Assembly (NCBI RefSeq): GCF_000378825.1
Contig: NZ_KB900388.1
Location: 2,986,061-3,040,775, forward strand
Source of the DNA: Salinispora vitiensis
Lineage (GTDB): Bacteria; Actinomycetota; Actinomycetes; Mycobacteriales; Micromonosporaceae
Direction of reading: 5' to 3'
Length of the DNA stretch: 54,715 bases
The translations under genes and the position numbers were made by a program. Each line of letters begins with the position of its first letter. The first letter of the stretch is position 1. The notes beneath the pieces are model-generated. The model ran no database searches and was not told the DNA's origin. It saw nothing but the letters and a program-made list of their open reading frames with translations. Below, piece by piece: positions 25,653-33,654 of this stretch.

Positions 25653-25810
25653 TCACCGGCTCCACGATCCACGGCGTCCAGACCTTGGCCCAACCCGACG
25701 GCTACCGCATCCACTTCCGGCTGCGGGGATCCGGGACCGCAGCCGACCTCGTGGTGTTGCTGCAGCGCCCCGGGGGTGCTCGGTGGATGCTCGGAAGGTC
25801 GGGGAACTGA
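25649..25810 (+). CDS. Short frame (53 aa) coupled to the RidA gene, unknown
   Basis: A GTG overlaps the RidA stop (GTGA). The frame reads VITGSTIHGVQTLAQPDGYR, then IHFRLRGSGTAADLVVLLQR, and stops at 25810. Codon use looks protein-like and the beta-strand pattern is regular, so this may be the truncated 5' end of a larger gene. No family recognised. Confidence 0.3.
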   Translation: MITGSTIHGVQTLAQPDGYRIHFRLRGSGTAADLVVLLQRPGGARWMLGRSGN

Positions 25811-25848
25811 CAGCGACGTACAGGGAAGCAGCCGGATTTCAGGGCGCG

Positions 25849-26718
25849 TCAGCGAAAGTCGCCGACGTGGTCCTGAGCCCACTGCGCGAACGTGCGCCCG
25901 GGCCGGTTGGTCACACTCTCGGCCGTGTGGTGCTGCTCCACCGTGTCCTTGTCGTCCCGGTGCTCGGCCTCCGGCATCGTTTCTTCGTTGGAGTACGGAA
26001 CGAGACCTAGCAGGAACGGTGCGTTCGCTGCTGCCCAGCCACCGAGCGCTTGGTAGTGCGCCAAGGCCTCCTGCGTGGTGACGTCCTTGAAGGACAGCTT
26101 CCGCCCAACCGCCGCTGCGATCGCGTCTAGCTGCTCGGCGTGAGTGAGCGGCTGCGGCCCGACGATGGTGTAGGCCTTACCTGTATGCCCGTCTTCGAGT
26201 AGCGCGAGTGCAGCGGTATCGGCGACGTCACGCTCGTGCGTCGGTAGGCCGACGGCGTCCGGACGCGGGTCGTACACCGCGTTCTCGGCACGGATCGACG
26301 GCGCCCACATGTGCAGGGTGTTGGTCGCGAACTCGCCGGGCCGGACATGAGTCCACTCCAGGCCGGACTCCTCGACTGCCCGCTCGACCGGCAGGTGGAA
26401 TTCGGTGTCGTAGCCCGTGGTCACCGCCCCCGACGACAGCACGACGATGCGCCGCACGCCGGCCTTCACGGCGCGGGCAACCACCTCACACGCGGTCTCC
26501 GGTGCCGGGAAGAGGTACATCCGCTCGACGCCTTCGAGCGCCTCCGTCAACGAGTCCGGCCGGCTCAGGTCGCCGCGGACCAGCTCCACGCCGGTTGGCA
26601 CTTTTGCCCTAGCGGGGTCGCGGGTCAGCGCGCGGACGTCGACGCCGGCGGACACCAACTGCGGCAGGACGTTGCGGCCGACGAAACCCGTCGCACCGGT
26701 CACAAGGATCCTCATCAT
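25849..26718 (-). CDS. NmrA-like NAD(P)-binding protein
   Basis: About 289 aa from the ATG at 26718 (GGGAGC upstream). The Rossmann motif is MRILVTGATGFVGRNVLPQL, then ALTRDPARAKVP and VELVRGDLSRPDSLTEAL, with VVLSSGAV replacing a catalytic Ser-Tyr-Lys triad. This makes it an atypical short-chain dehydrogenase of the NmrA/HSCARG or SDR-a5 group. Such proteins act as redox sensors or as reductases. It has an unusual C-terminal end with an acidic/histidine stretch (EAEHRDDKDTVEQHHTAES) before the tail. Probably a single-gene unit. Confidence 0.85.
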   Translation of the reverse strand: MMRILVTGATGFVGRNVLPQLVSAGVDVRALTRDPARAKVPTGVELVRGDLSRPDSLTEALEGVERMYLFPAPETACEVVARAVKAGVRRIVVLSSGAVTTGYDTEFHLPVERAVEESGLEWTHVRPGEFATNTLHMWAPSIRAENAVYDPRPDAVGLPTHERDVADTAALALLEDGHTGKAYTIVGPQPLTHAEQLDAIAAAVGRKLSFKDVTTQEALAHYQALGGWAAANAPFLLGLVPYSNEETMPEAEHRDDKDTVEQHHTAESVTNRPGRTFAQWAQDHVGDFR

Positions 26719-26887
26719 CGCTCCCAATGGCTACCCAGTATCACGGAAACATGACCCGTCAGGGGCTGCGTTGGCGGGGGGCAGACCGCCTGCGATAGCG
26801 ATCACCACCTTGACACAAGATCGAGGGGCGAGGCCGTCAGCCAGGCCAAGTTAACTATCCCCATGCCACAACCGGGGGACTGACCCG

Positions 26888-26983
26888 ATGCACGAGCGGG
26901 AGTTGAAAGTCTTCGTGGCCATCGTCGAAGCAGGGCGCATGACTACGCCGCCATCGACGTCTCGGTATAGCGTGGCTCGGTGA
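26888..26983 (+). pseudogene. LysR-family regulator, N-terminal stub
   Basis: MHERELKVFVAIVEAGRMTT is the first helix of a LysR regulator. Homology ends there, and the frame then runs through a TCGGTATAGCGTGGC promoter-like block to a stop. Divergent to the NmrA gene, as LysR genes often are to their targets, so the NmrA gene may have lost its regulator. Confidence 0.6.
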
Positions 26984-27045
26984 GGACCCTCCAGAAATTC
27001 CGATTGACCCTCATAAGAGCGCGCCCGACAGGAGTATTTGAGTGA
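26962..27045 (+). promoter_or_regulatory. Copy of the kinase promoter with a 21-aa leaderless frame
   Basis: TCGGTATAGCGTGGC is followed after 3 bases by GTG at 26980, exactly as at 22107-22125. The frame reads VRTLQKFRLTLIRARPTGVF, then E and TGA at 27045. The overall look is similar to the kinase start (VTRLFGFEMRRTLIDA). The next gene starts within this stop (GTGA), so the block may now drive the membrane-protein gene at 27042. Confidence 0.45.
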
Positions 27046-27626
27046 TATTTCCACACGGCCGGATTGTGGACGGAGTTCCTAGGTGGGTGGTGTGGTGCGC
27101 CTATGCCGTCCCTCTCACGGTCCTTCCCTCTGGCATCTGGCGCATCGCTCTCGTCCCGGCAGGCGTCCATCTCATGGAGGAGACGCCGCCACCCGGAGGA
27201 CGTGGTCCGGTGGTGTGGGACGGTCCGGGGTACGTGATAACCCTGAGTATCGTCAGCGAACTGCTCGCACTACTGACGGTCGGCCTGGTCGCGGTCTGGG
27301 GTGAGGTCGTCCCGCGCTGGGTCCCCGGTCTCGGCGGGCGGCGCATACCGGTACTCGCTGCGGTCGTACCAGCCGCGATCGGCGCCACGATCTGCACCGT
27401 CCTGTGGCCGTACGCCTTCCTGATGCTGGTCCTAGGCCGGAAACTGAACGGCGACCTGGGGGTCATGCAGTTCAGCGACGGGCAGGCGGTGGTTTTCTGG
27501 GTTACCTACCTACCGCTCGTACTGTGGGGACCACTGGTGTGGATCTGCACTGTCCACTACTGGCGGCGCCGCACTTCCGCGCGACGGTCCGCACCAGCGC
27601 CGGCCGACCCGGCAGCCGCAGTCTGA
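27042..27626 (+). CDS. Integral membrane protein, unknown function
   Basis: 194 aa, GTG at 27042 with ACAGGAG upstream. Four hydrophobic segments: WVVWCAYAVPLTVLPSGIWR, VITLSIVSELLALLTVGLVA, VPAAIGATICTVLWPYAFLM and VVFWVTYLPLVLWGPLVWIC. A short basic and Pro/Ala tail lies inside. A stretch with Pro-Pro-Gly-Gly (EETPPPGGRGP) lies in the first loop. This build occurs in several uncharacterised actinobacterial membrane proteins. A strong terminator follows immediately. Confidence 0.7.
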   Translation: MIFPHGRIVDGVPRWVVWCAYAVPLTVLPSGIWRIALVPAGVHLMEETPPPGGRGPVVWDGPGYVITLSIVSELLALLTVGLVAVWGEVVPRWVPGLGGRRIPVLAAVVPAAIGATICTVLWPYAFLMLVLGRKLNGDLGVMQFSDGQAVVFWVTYLPLVLWGPLVWICTVHYWRRRTSARRSAPAPADPAAAV

Positions 27627-27686
27627 GCCGGCGGGACGGTCACCCTCTCCGACGCCCTCGATCGGTGAGGGTGACCGTCCGGCGCT
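27627..27686 (+). terminator. Strong intrinsic terminator
   Basis: GGACGGTCACCCTC (27634-27647) is perfectly complementary to GAGGGTGACCGTCC (27667-27680), with outer GCCGG/CCGGC pairing in part. The loop is about 19 bases. It sits right after the membrane-protein stop codon. Confidence 0.75.
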
Positions 27687-28071
27687 GATCTGGTCCAGCA
27701 AAGTCTGCACGCCTCTGGAATGGCGCTACACCACCGATTCGCGGGACGGGCTACCGCGTACCGTCGAGTGGGTCCGCAGTAACTCGTGGTGGCTCGCTCT
27801 TCCCGGCGACAGCGAAGACTGAGCGGGACGCGAGACGGTCCTCCACCGGCTGGGCACGTAGAAAGCGTCCACACTGGCGACTGTCATCGCACAGTGCCCG
27901 CCGCACTGCCACACCCCGGGCGGCGTACGAGCTGGTCGACCACGGCTGACGGGTCTGTCGGCGGCCCCGATCCGGCTAATACGTCACAGTGGATGGGCAG
28001 AACGCGACGCGTGCGAGTGGTCGTTACGATAGCGATTAGTCACAGCCACGTGGCGAATGGGGCGATTGGGC
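27687..28071. other. Intergenic region with a possible gene tail
   Basis: A plus-strand frame ending at 27824 reads WSSKVCTPLEWRYTTDSRDG, then VEWVRSNSWWLALPGDSED, which has a natural look and could be the 3' end of a lost gene. No start or family is visible. The rest shows nothing. Confidence 0.25.
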
Positions 28072-28593
28072 ATGAATGATCGCGCAACAGGTAGTCGTGA
28101 CTCGGCTGACAGCGTGCGTCTCGGCCTGTCTACCGGTGACCTGGCTGTGCTCTTCATCGCAGTGGTCATCGGCTGTGCGGTCGCCCTTCCCGTCCTGACA
28201 TGGCTCGCGGAGGTCGCCGCCGAGCCGTACTGGATGCCGCTGCGCGGGCCCCTTCAGTCGATTGGTTCGCTGAACCCGGTCCTGAGCATGGTGGTCGGCG
28301 CTGGAGCCGGTGTGTTCCTCGGGCTGGCGACCGCTCAGAAGGCGCTTCGCGACACGGTGCGCCTCACGGTGACTCGTGAGGCGCTAACCGTGGAGAAGAG
28401 CGGCGCCACCAGCCACGTCTCCCGCGCCGACGTGGCCGCCGTGTTCCTGGAAGGCAAGCAACTGGTGGTCGTCGACCGAGCGGCCCGGGAAGTCGTCCGC
28501 GGCCCGCTGGAGAGCAAGCCCGGGCGGACCGGGACGGTGCTGCGGGAGTACGGCTACCCCTGGCGGGAGAGCGACGCTGGCGCGCGACCCTGA
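28072..28593 (+). CDS. YqeB-like membrane protein
   Basis: 173 aa from the ATG at 28072 (a second in-frame ATG lies 5 codons earlier). Two membrane helices (LAVLFIAVVIGCAVALPVLT and VLSMVVGAGAGVFLGLATAQ) are followed by a cytoplasmic domain of about 85 residues: VRLTVTREALTVEKSGATSH, then VSRADVAAVFLEGKQLVVVD and LREYGYPWRE. The pattern (two helices, a PH-like domain with DVAAVFLxGKxLVVxD, and an ending GYPW) is that of YqeB-family proteins. Their function is unknown. Confidence 0.7.
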   Translation: MNDRATGSRDSADSVRLGLSTGDLAVLFIAVVIGCAVALPVLTWLAEVAAEPYWMPLRGPLQSIGSLNPVLSMVVGAGAGVFLGLATAQKALRDTVRLTVTREALTVEKSGATSHVSRADVAAVFLEGKQLVVVDRAAREVVRGPLESKPGRTGTVLREYGYPWRESDAGARP

Positions 28594-28702
28594 CCCGACC
28601 CCGCGGCGGTAGCCGCGCGGAGCTGCCGCCACGGGGCATGCGGCGGCCGGCGCGCTGCTCTCCGAAAAACGCTGGCTGGACGGGGCGCTCACCGATCTTT
28701 TG

Positions 28703-28733
28703 TTGACCTCTACCTAGGTTGAGGTTGCAGGCT
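28703..28733 (+). promoter_or_regulatory. SoxR/MerR-type operator-promoter
   Basis: ACCTCTACCTAGGTTGAGGT at 28706-28725 is an inverted repeat (one central-flank mismatch per arm) that overlaps a -35 TTGACC at 28703. A candidate -10 CAGGCT lies 19 bases downstream. An overlong 19-bp spacer with a CCT...AGG palindrome between the hexamers is the hallmark of MerR-family, especially SoxR, promoters. The downstream gene is a quinone-oxidoreductase-like protein, a classic SoxR target in actinomycetes. No SoxR gene is in the window. Confidence 0.65.
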
Positions 28734-28792
28734 GGCAGAGCCGGTCCAATGCCGGATGTGCGGCACGAAGACATCGTCGAACGGAGACCATC

Positions 28793-29707
28793 ATGAGCAA
28801 AGCAGCGGCCTTTTTCGAGCCAGGCGGCCCGGAGGTGCTGCGGTTGATGGACGTGCCGGAACCGCAGGCACAGCCCGGGCAGGTGCGGGTCCGGGTCAAG
28901 GCCGCCGGGGTGCAGCCGTTCGACGTCGCGGTCGTGGCCGGGATCATCCACAAGGCGGCGGACCCGACGGTTCCGCAGATTCCGGGAAACGAGTTCGCCG
29001 GTGTGGTCGATCAAGTTGGTGCCGGCGTGGAGGGCTTCGCGCCCGGCGACGAAGTCCTTGGCTACGGCACCTTGAATAGCTACGCCGAGTACATCGTGGT
29101 TGGACCGGACCAGCTCACCGCCAAGCCGGCGGCCATGCCCTGGACAGTGGCCGGCGGGTTCAGTGCGGCGGCCCAGACGGCGGACATCGGCCTCAAGGAG
29201 ATCAAGGCCGGTGCGGGCGACACGGTCCTGATCCACGGCGCTGCCGGGGCGGTCGGCACCATCGGTGTGCAGCTGTGCCGGCTGTGGGGCGCCACGGTGA
29301 TCGGCGGCGCCCGGGAGGCACAGCACGAATACGTGCGTTCGCTGGGCGCGACCCCGTTCGCCTACGGCGAAGGCTTCGTCGGCCGGGTGCGCGAGCTGGC
29401 CTCCCAGGGCGTGGACGCGTGCATGGACGGCATCGGCGGCGAAGCCCTTGATGCCGCCCTCGAGTTGGTGCCCGACCGCAACCGCGTGCTTACGCTGGTT
29501 GACCACGGACGCGCCGCGGAGCTCGGCATCCGGACGACTCCACTGGCCCGTTCGGCGGAGCGGCTGGCCACCCTGGCGCAGCTCTACGCGCAGGGCGACC
29601 TGCACCTGCCCATCCTCGCCACCTTCCCGCTGGACCGCGCCGCCGACGCCCAGCGCACCTACCAGGCCGGGAACATCCGGGGCAAGATCGTCATCACCAT
29701 TGATTGA
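28793..29707 (+). CDS. NADP-dependent quinone oxidoreductase (zinc-independent MDR family)
   Basis: 304 aa, ATG at 28793. The N-terminal GroES-like domain includes GVQPFDVAVVAGI and IPGNEFAGVVDQVGAGVEGF. The Rossmann domain holds the nucleotide loop VLIHGAAGAVGTIGVQLCRL. No zinc ligands are seen (no GHE motif Cys/His set), so it belongs to the QOR class. Members reduce quinones or enones with NADPH. ATCGTCGAACGGAGACCATC precedes the ATG with a GGAG. The SoxR-type site 70 bases upstream suggests induction by redox-cycling compounds. Confidence 0.9.
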   Translation: MSKAAAFFEPGGPEVLRLMDVPEPQAQPGQVRVRVKAAGVQPFDVAVVAGIIHKAADPTVPQIPGNEFAGVVDQVGAGVEGFAPGDEVLGYGTLNSYAEYIVVGPDQLTAKPAAMPWTVAGGFSAAAQTADIGLKEIKAGAGDTVLIHGAAGAVGTIGVQLCRLWGATVIGGAREAQHEYVRSLGATPFAYGEGFVGRVRELASQGVDACMDGIGGEALDAALELVPDRNRVLTLVDHGRAAELGIRTTPLARSAERLATLAQLYAQGDLHLPILATFPLDRAADAQRTYQAGNIRGKIVITID

Positions 29708-29900
29708 CCCCGCCGCCAGGCGTTGAGGTGCCACCCGCCCGTCGAACCTGAGCTCCCCGGGGCTTCTCCGCGGCCCCGTTGGGCTATGAAACGCGACCCC
29801 TTGCGTCCGCGATGTCCGGCCCCTCAAGCCCCGGCGGTCGCGCCCGGACTCCGGCAGGGTGATCGAGGATGTCGATGTCCGGTCTGCCTATGATCGCCGG

Positions 29901-30461
29901 ATGGAAGCGACCGATGTGATCAAAGCTCTCGCCGATCCGCAGCGATTCCGGGTGCTCGCGGCAGTGGCACTCGGAGCCTCCAGCCGGGACGAGATCAGGT
30001 CCCGGGCGAGCGTGGACGCCCGCGGCGCGCAAGCCGCGATCGGACGGCTGGAGTCCATCGGGCTCCTCGCCGACGAGGACGGCGCCCTTCGCGTCAACTA
30101 CGAGAGAGTGCGGGGTCTCCTGCAGACCGAGACCGCACCCAGCCCGCGGGACGACGTCAGCCGGTTCGTGCAGGACGGCCGCCTGACCAGCCTGCCGTCG
30201 AAACGCACCCGGCGGCACACCGTGCTCGCCCACCTCGTGGAGCAGTCGTTCGACGAGAAAAAGACGTTCGACGAAAAGGCGGTGAACACCGTTCTCGAGC
30301 GCTGGTGCGCGGGCAGCGGCGTCGACCACGTTGCGATCCGGCGCTACCTGATCGACCATCAGCTCATGTTCCGCGTCCAGGGTGTCTATGCCCGCACCCA
30401 GGACGTTCTCCCGGCGGCGGGCGAAGCAGAAAGATACATGGATGCAATCGGTCTCGGCTGA
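29901..30461 (+). CDS. ArsR-like HTH regulator with DUF2087 domain
   Basis: 186 aa from the ATG at 29901 (MEATDVIKALADPQRFRVLA is a standard winged-helix start; a start 14 codons earlier is possible). Residues 1-70 form the HTH (SSRDEIRSRASVDARGAQAA, IGRLESIGLLADEDG). Residues 90-170 form DUF2087: FVQDGRLTSLPSKRTRRHTV, then EKKTFDEKAVNTVLERWC and VAIRRYLIDHQLMFRVQGVY. DUF2087 is known as a small acidic/basic domain of putative transcription factors and aminopeptidase-like fusions; its ligand is unknown. It is followed directly by a peptide-synthetase remnant. Confidence 0.8.
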   Translation: MEATDVIKALADPQRFRVLAAVALGASSRDEIRSRASVDARGAQAAIGRLESIGLLADEDGALRVNYERVRGLLQTETAPSPRDDVSRFVQDGRLTSLPSKRTRRHTVLAHLVEQSFDEKKTFDEKAVNTVLERWCAGSGVDHVAIRRYLIDHQLMFRVQGVYARTQDVLPAAGEAERYMDAIGLG

Positions 30462-30465
30462 CCTG

Positions 30466-30808
30466 CTCTCCGCCGCCCAGCGCCACCCCTGGTTCCTGCA
30501 CCGCGCCGACTCGGCCGACACCGGGTTCCCCGTTCCGATCGCCGTCCGGATCCGGGGCGGCTGAACGAGTCCGCCCCGGGCCGGGGCCGTCACCGCAGTC
30601 GCCGAGCGGCACGCGGTGCTACGCACCCTCGTCAGTGACCAGGGGCGGCGAGTGCTGCCGGCCGGCGAACACCGCTACCCCGGCTGCGCCGGCACCCGGA
30701 CGGCACCGATGTGGGGAGCTGGCCCGGACACCGATCGATTTGACCGCCGAGGTGCTCTTCCGTACGCATCTGGTGTCCTCCGGACCGGACGACCACGTTC
30801 ATGCCTAG
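30466..30808 (+). pseudogene. Second condensation-domain remnant (N-terminal part)
   Basis: LLSAAQRHPWFLHRADSADT, then GFPVPIAVRIRG is the LSxxQxxxWFL opening motif of a condensation domain. A stop and frameshift near 30563 lead to VTAVAERHAVLRTLVSDQGR (the RHxxLRT motif), and a third frame gives LARTPIDLTAEVLFRTHLVS. At least two frame changes and several stops show decay. This piece covers the part of the domain that is missing from the larger remnant at 24417, but the overlap of both near the RT(L/A)F motif means they come from two domains or two copies. Confidence 0.6.
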
Positions 30809-31193
30809 AGCTCTTCAGTTGTGACCATCCGATCCAGACGCTCAGATGATCGCCGATGAGCTACGAGCCCACTAAGTCCGGGTCACCGTCAACCGCGAAC
30901 CCGCTCCTTCGAAGTGCCACCATGGCCAAAGGCACGGGGACCTCTCTGCTGCCGGCGAATTGACGAGAGAGTTGCCCTCGGATCCATACTCCCGCTGCCG
31001 AGCGCGAGCGGACCATCGAATTTTTCAGCGAAGAATGTCTATTGAATTTAGATGCGCGCGGATGATAATGTCACCACAGGTGGCGGCATCGACACTTTTG
31101 GCTGCGTTGGCTCACCGATTCGTTGCGGAAGCGGCGGCCGGTCGAGGTGAACGAGGCCCGGGTCGCCGACATCATCGAGGCCGAGGAGTCGTC
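30809..31193. other. Region without a clear gene; possible 3' end of a regulator
   Basis: No intact gene. In the last 60 bases the frame LRKRRPVEVNEARVADIIEA, then EESS ends at TGA overlapping the next ATG (ATGA at 31194). This looks like the coupled 3' end of a lost upstream gene, perhaps a small DNA-binding protein. Nothing recognisable upstream of about 31120. Confidence 0.3.
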
Positions 31194-31637
31194 ATGACTG
31201 TCGCTGCCATTGTCGGCGGAGTGCTCGCGCTGTTCGTCATCGTGGCGGCACTGCTCCACCTGAGCCGACGGCGGGGCGCCCCGCCGGCACTCGGCCGGTC
31301 ACTGCGGCTGGTCGCCCTGGGGTTGACCCTGGGAATCGTCGTCGCCCTGCTGCCCGACACCGTGTCCGACAACGGCGCGGCCACCGGCTACCTGCTGGGT
31401 GTGCCGGTGGTCGCGGCCCTGCTGCCCCTCGCCGCCGACCTGATCGGCCGCGCCGTCGGCGCCACGACGGCGCTCTGCGCGCTGGTGATGCTGGCGTGGG
31501 GCCTGCTCCTGGGTCTTGGCGACGGGGTCTACGTCGTGGTCCCAGCGCTCGTCCTCGGCGCGGCGGCGATCGCAGCGACCACCCCGCGGCGTGGGCTGCC
31601 CGTCCGCGAGCGCGGCGATCGCCCGGTCGACGCCTGA
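31194..31637 (+). CDS. Small polytopic membrane protein, unknown
   Basis: 147 aa, ATG at 31194, preceded by GAGGAG 7 bases upstream. Five hydrophobic segments: VAAIVGGVLALFVIVAALLH, LVALGLTLGIVVALL, ATGYLLGVPVVAALLPLAAD, ATTALCALVMLAWGLLLGLG and VVVPALVLGAAAIAATT. Short Arg-rich loops. It overlaps the end of an upstream frame by ATGA. No family recognised with confidence. Confidence 0.65.
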   Translation: MTVAAIVGGVLALFVIVAALLHLSRRRGAPPALGRSLRLVALGLTLGIVVALLPDTVSDNGAATGYLLGVPVVAALLPLAADLIGRAVGATTALCALVMLAWGLLLGLGDGVYVVVPALVLGAAAIAATTPRRGLPVRERGDRPVDA

Positions 31638-32177
31638 CGGTCCCGACGACACGTGTCCCGGCGGGCCCCGAGGCTGGCCGGGGCGTCGCAACTCGCACCG
31701 TGCCGATCGGCCGCGTACGTCTTGGAGCATCGCGGCACCGAGGTGACCACCACCAGCGTGGTGATCTCCAGCGGGGAAGGCGATAGCGGAGGCCTACTCC
31801 AAGCTTCAGTTAGGCGAGTGCGACAGGATTGGTGGTGCCGCGGCTAAGGGTGCACGGCCGTTCGTGTGGGGTGACCGGAGCGCAAGGCGTTGGAGCGGGC
31901 GCCGGGCCGGGCATTTACCGAGGTAGTCACGGTCCATGGTGGGGCGTTGGTGGACTTGACGTCAATACAGGGTTCTGGGAGCACGAGGGCGCTGCCGAGT
32001 TGTCAGACGGCCGGTCACCCCGTCGTCGGAGGCCGATTCCGTGGGTGCTGCTACTGTTACCGGATGTTCCTCCTTCGTGCGTAGACCAAAGACCGCCTCC
32101 GCCCTGGCGCGGAAGGCCCTACTGTCTTTGACCTGCCTTTGGCGCGTGCGCGCGCCACGTTCGACGAGGAACGTCAT
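31638..32177. other. 540-base region without recognisable gene
   Basis: Both strands were read. Plus frames such as the one with AAYVLEHRGTEVTTTSVVIS near 31710-31770 have no family match that I know. A GAGGAACGTC ribosome site for the MFS gene lies at the right end. Base composition becomes less GC-rich toward the MFS gene. Confidence 0.4.
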
Positions 32178-33491
32178 ATGTCTTCCCTATCGGGGAATCC
32201 TTCGTATTCTACGGTGCTGCGTCAGCCATTTGCGCTGCGGACCTTTGCTGCAGCCACAGTCGGCCGCTTCTCATACGGCATCGTCTTTTTATCTTTGGTG
32301 GTGGCACTCAGCCAGACGACTGGCTCTTACGCTTGGGCGGGCACAGCCGTAGCGTGTTTCGGGCTCAGCTCTTCTTTCCTGGCGCCACTGCGTGCCCGAC
32401 TGCTCGACCGGCGAGGACCACGGCAGGTTCTGCCGGTCATGGCGACTGTCTATGCGGCCTTGCTCGCGACACTGGCAGCTGCCACCTGGGGTTCGGGTAC
32501 GTCGCCTTGGATACTGCTGGTCCTGACGCTCTCGGCGGGCGCCTGCGCGCCTCCGCTCGGGCCGGTGATGCGGGCCCTGTGGAGTGACCTGATGCCTGAC
32601 GAGCAACTACGGCAGCGCGCCTTCGCCCTGGACACTGTTGTGGAGGAGCTGCTGTACGTGTTCGGCCCCATGGTGGCTGGGCTGTTCATCGCTTTCGGTA
32701 ATCCCGCCCTTGGCGTGGGCTTCAGTGCCGTCCTGGTCCTGACCGGCACGCTCGCGCTGGTCACCTCTCCTCTCCTGCGGAGCCAGGTTTCCGAAGCTGC
32801 AACGGACGAGCTGAACACCGATCCGACAAGCGCCGACGACAGCCCCGAGACCAGCTCAGACCAGGGGCCTCCGACAGGTGAGAAAGCGCGCGGCTGGGTT
32901 GAGCTGCTGGCCCCAGTCGTTGTGGCAGGGGGAGTCGGCATGGCATTGGGCGCCCTGCAACTACTGGTGGTCGCCTTCGCAGAAAAGCACCACCACGTCG
33001 CGGCCGTGGCATGGATTCAAGCTGCTCTCTCAGTGGGCAGCGCCATCGGGGGCATGGCATATGGGGCCCGCAAGTGGCGTCTGCCCAGCAGGCAACGCCT
33101 GCTTCTGTTGGCCTTCGCCCTGTCCGTGGTGCTGGCAGCCGCAGGGACTGTCTCCAACCTATTCGTACTGACCATCGCGGTTGGGTGCATCGGTCTCTTC
33201 GTCGCGCCGGCCTTGTCGACGGCCTACCTTGTCGCGGATGAGTGCGCCACGGAGAAGACGCGCATCCAAGCCGGCACGTGGGTCAACAGCGCTTTCAACG
33301 CCGGTAATTCGGGTGGGACCACGACTGCGGGCCTGCTCCTGGGGCAGGTTCCTCTGTCCATGTGCTTCGTGGCAGCGGCGGCTCCCACCCTGGCATCTAC
33401 TGTCATCGCACTCGTGCGGCCCCGGCAGGCTGTTCAACGTGCCGCCCCAACGAAGATCGCGTCCGGAGGGATGTCCGCTGCCGGTGGGTGA
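32178..33491 (+). CDS. MFS transporter
   Basis: 437 aa from the ATG at 32178, with GAGGAA 6 bases upstream. Twelve membrane segments are split by a long acidic linker (about residues 210-250: EAATDELNTDPTSADDSPET). The first loop between TM2 and TM3 reads RARLLDRRGPRQVL, the MFS motif A position (DRRGPR). Closest in style to actinomycete drug-efflux MFS proteins of the Bcr/EmrB-unrelated 12-helix type. Located next to peptide-synthetase debris (MbtH stub 89 bases downstream), so it may have been the exporter of that locus. Substrate unknown. Confidence 0.85.
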   Translation: MSSLSGNPSYSTVLRQPFALRTFAAATVGRFSYGIVFLSLVVALSQTTGSYAWAGTAVACFGLSSSFLAPLRARLLDRRGPRQVLPVMATVYAALLATLAAATWGSGTSPWILLVLTLSAGACAPPLGPVMRALWSDLMPDEQLRQRAFALDTVVEELLYVFGPMVAGLFIAFGNPALGVGFSAVLVLTGTLALVTSPLLRSQVSEAATDELNTDPTSADDSPETSSDQGPPTGEKARGWVELLAPVVVAGGVGMALGALQLLVVAFAEKHHHVAAVAWIQAALSVGSAIGGMAYGARKWRLPSRQRLLLLAFALSVVLAAAGTVSNLFVLTIAVGCIGLFVAPALSTAYLVADECATEKTRIQAGTWVNSAFNAGNSGGTTTAGLLLGQVPLSMCFVAAAAPTLASTVIALVRPRQAVQRAAPTKIASGGMSAAGG

Positions 33492-33579
33492 CCTGTCTTG
33501 AGTCCGTCTTGCTGAGCGAACCTCCCGGTAGCCGGCGTCGCCGTACGCCGGCTACCGACGCGTCGAGGAGGGGACTGTC

Positions 33580-33654
33580 ATGTCCAACCCGTTCGAGGTC
33601 GAGGCCGGCGACTTTGTCGTGCTGCGCAACGACGAGGGGCAGTACTTCCACACT
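33580..33654 (+). pseudogene. MbtH-like protein, N-terminal stub
   Basis: MSNPFEVEAGDFVVLRNDEG, then QY is the invariant start of MbtH-like proteins, the small partners of peptide-synthetase adenylation domains. GGAGGGG lies just upstream of the ATG. After about 25 residues the SLWP block is replaced by the antisense of an ABC-F gene, although the frame stays open to 33768. The essential tryptophans are gone. Confidence 0.75.

Noticed and set aside
33403..33644. Minus frame downstream of the ABC-F fragment as part of that protein
   Set aside because: After LDIASVE the translation becomes antisense to the MFS end and MbtH start; homology to ABC-F stops near 33645.
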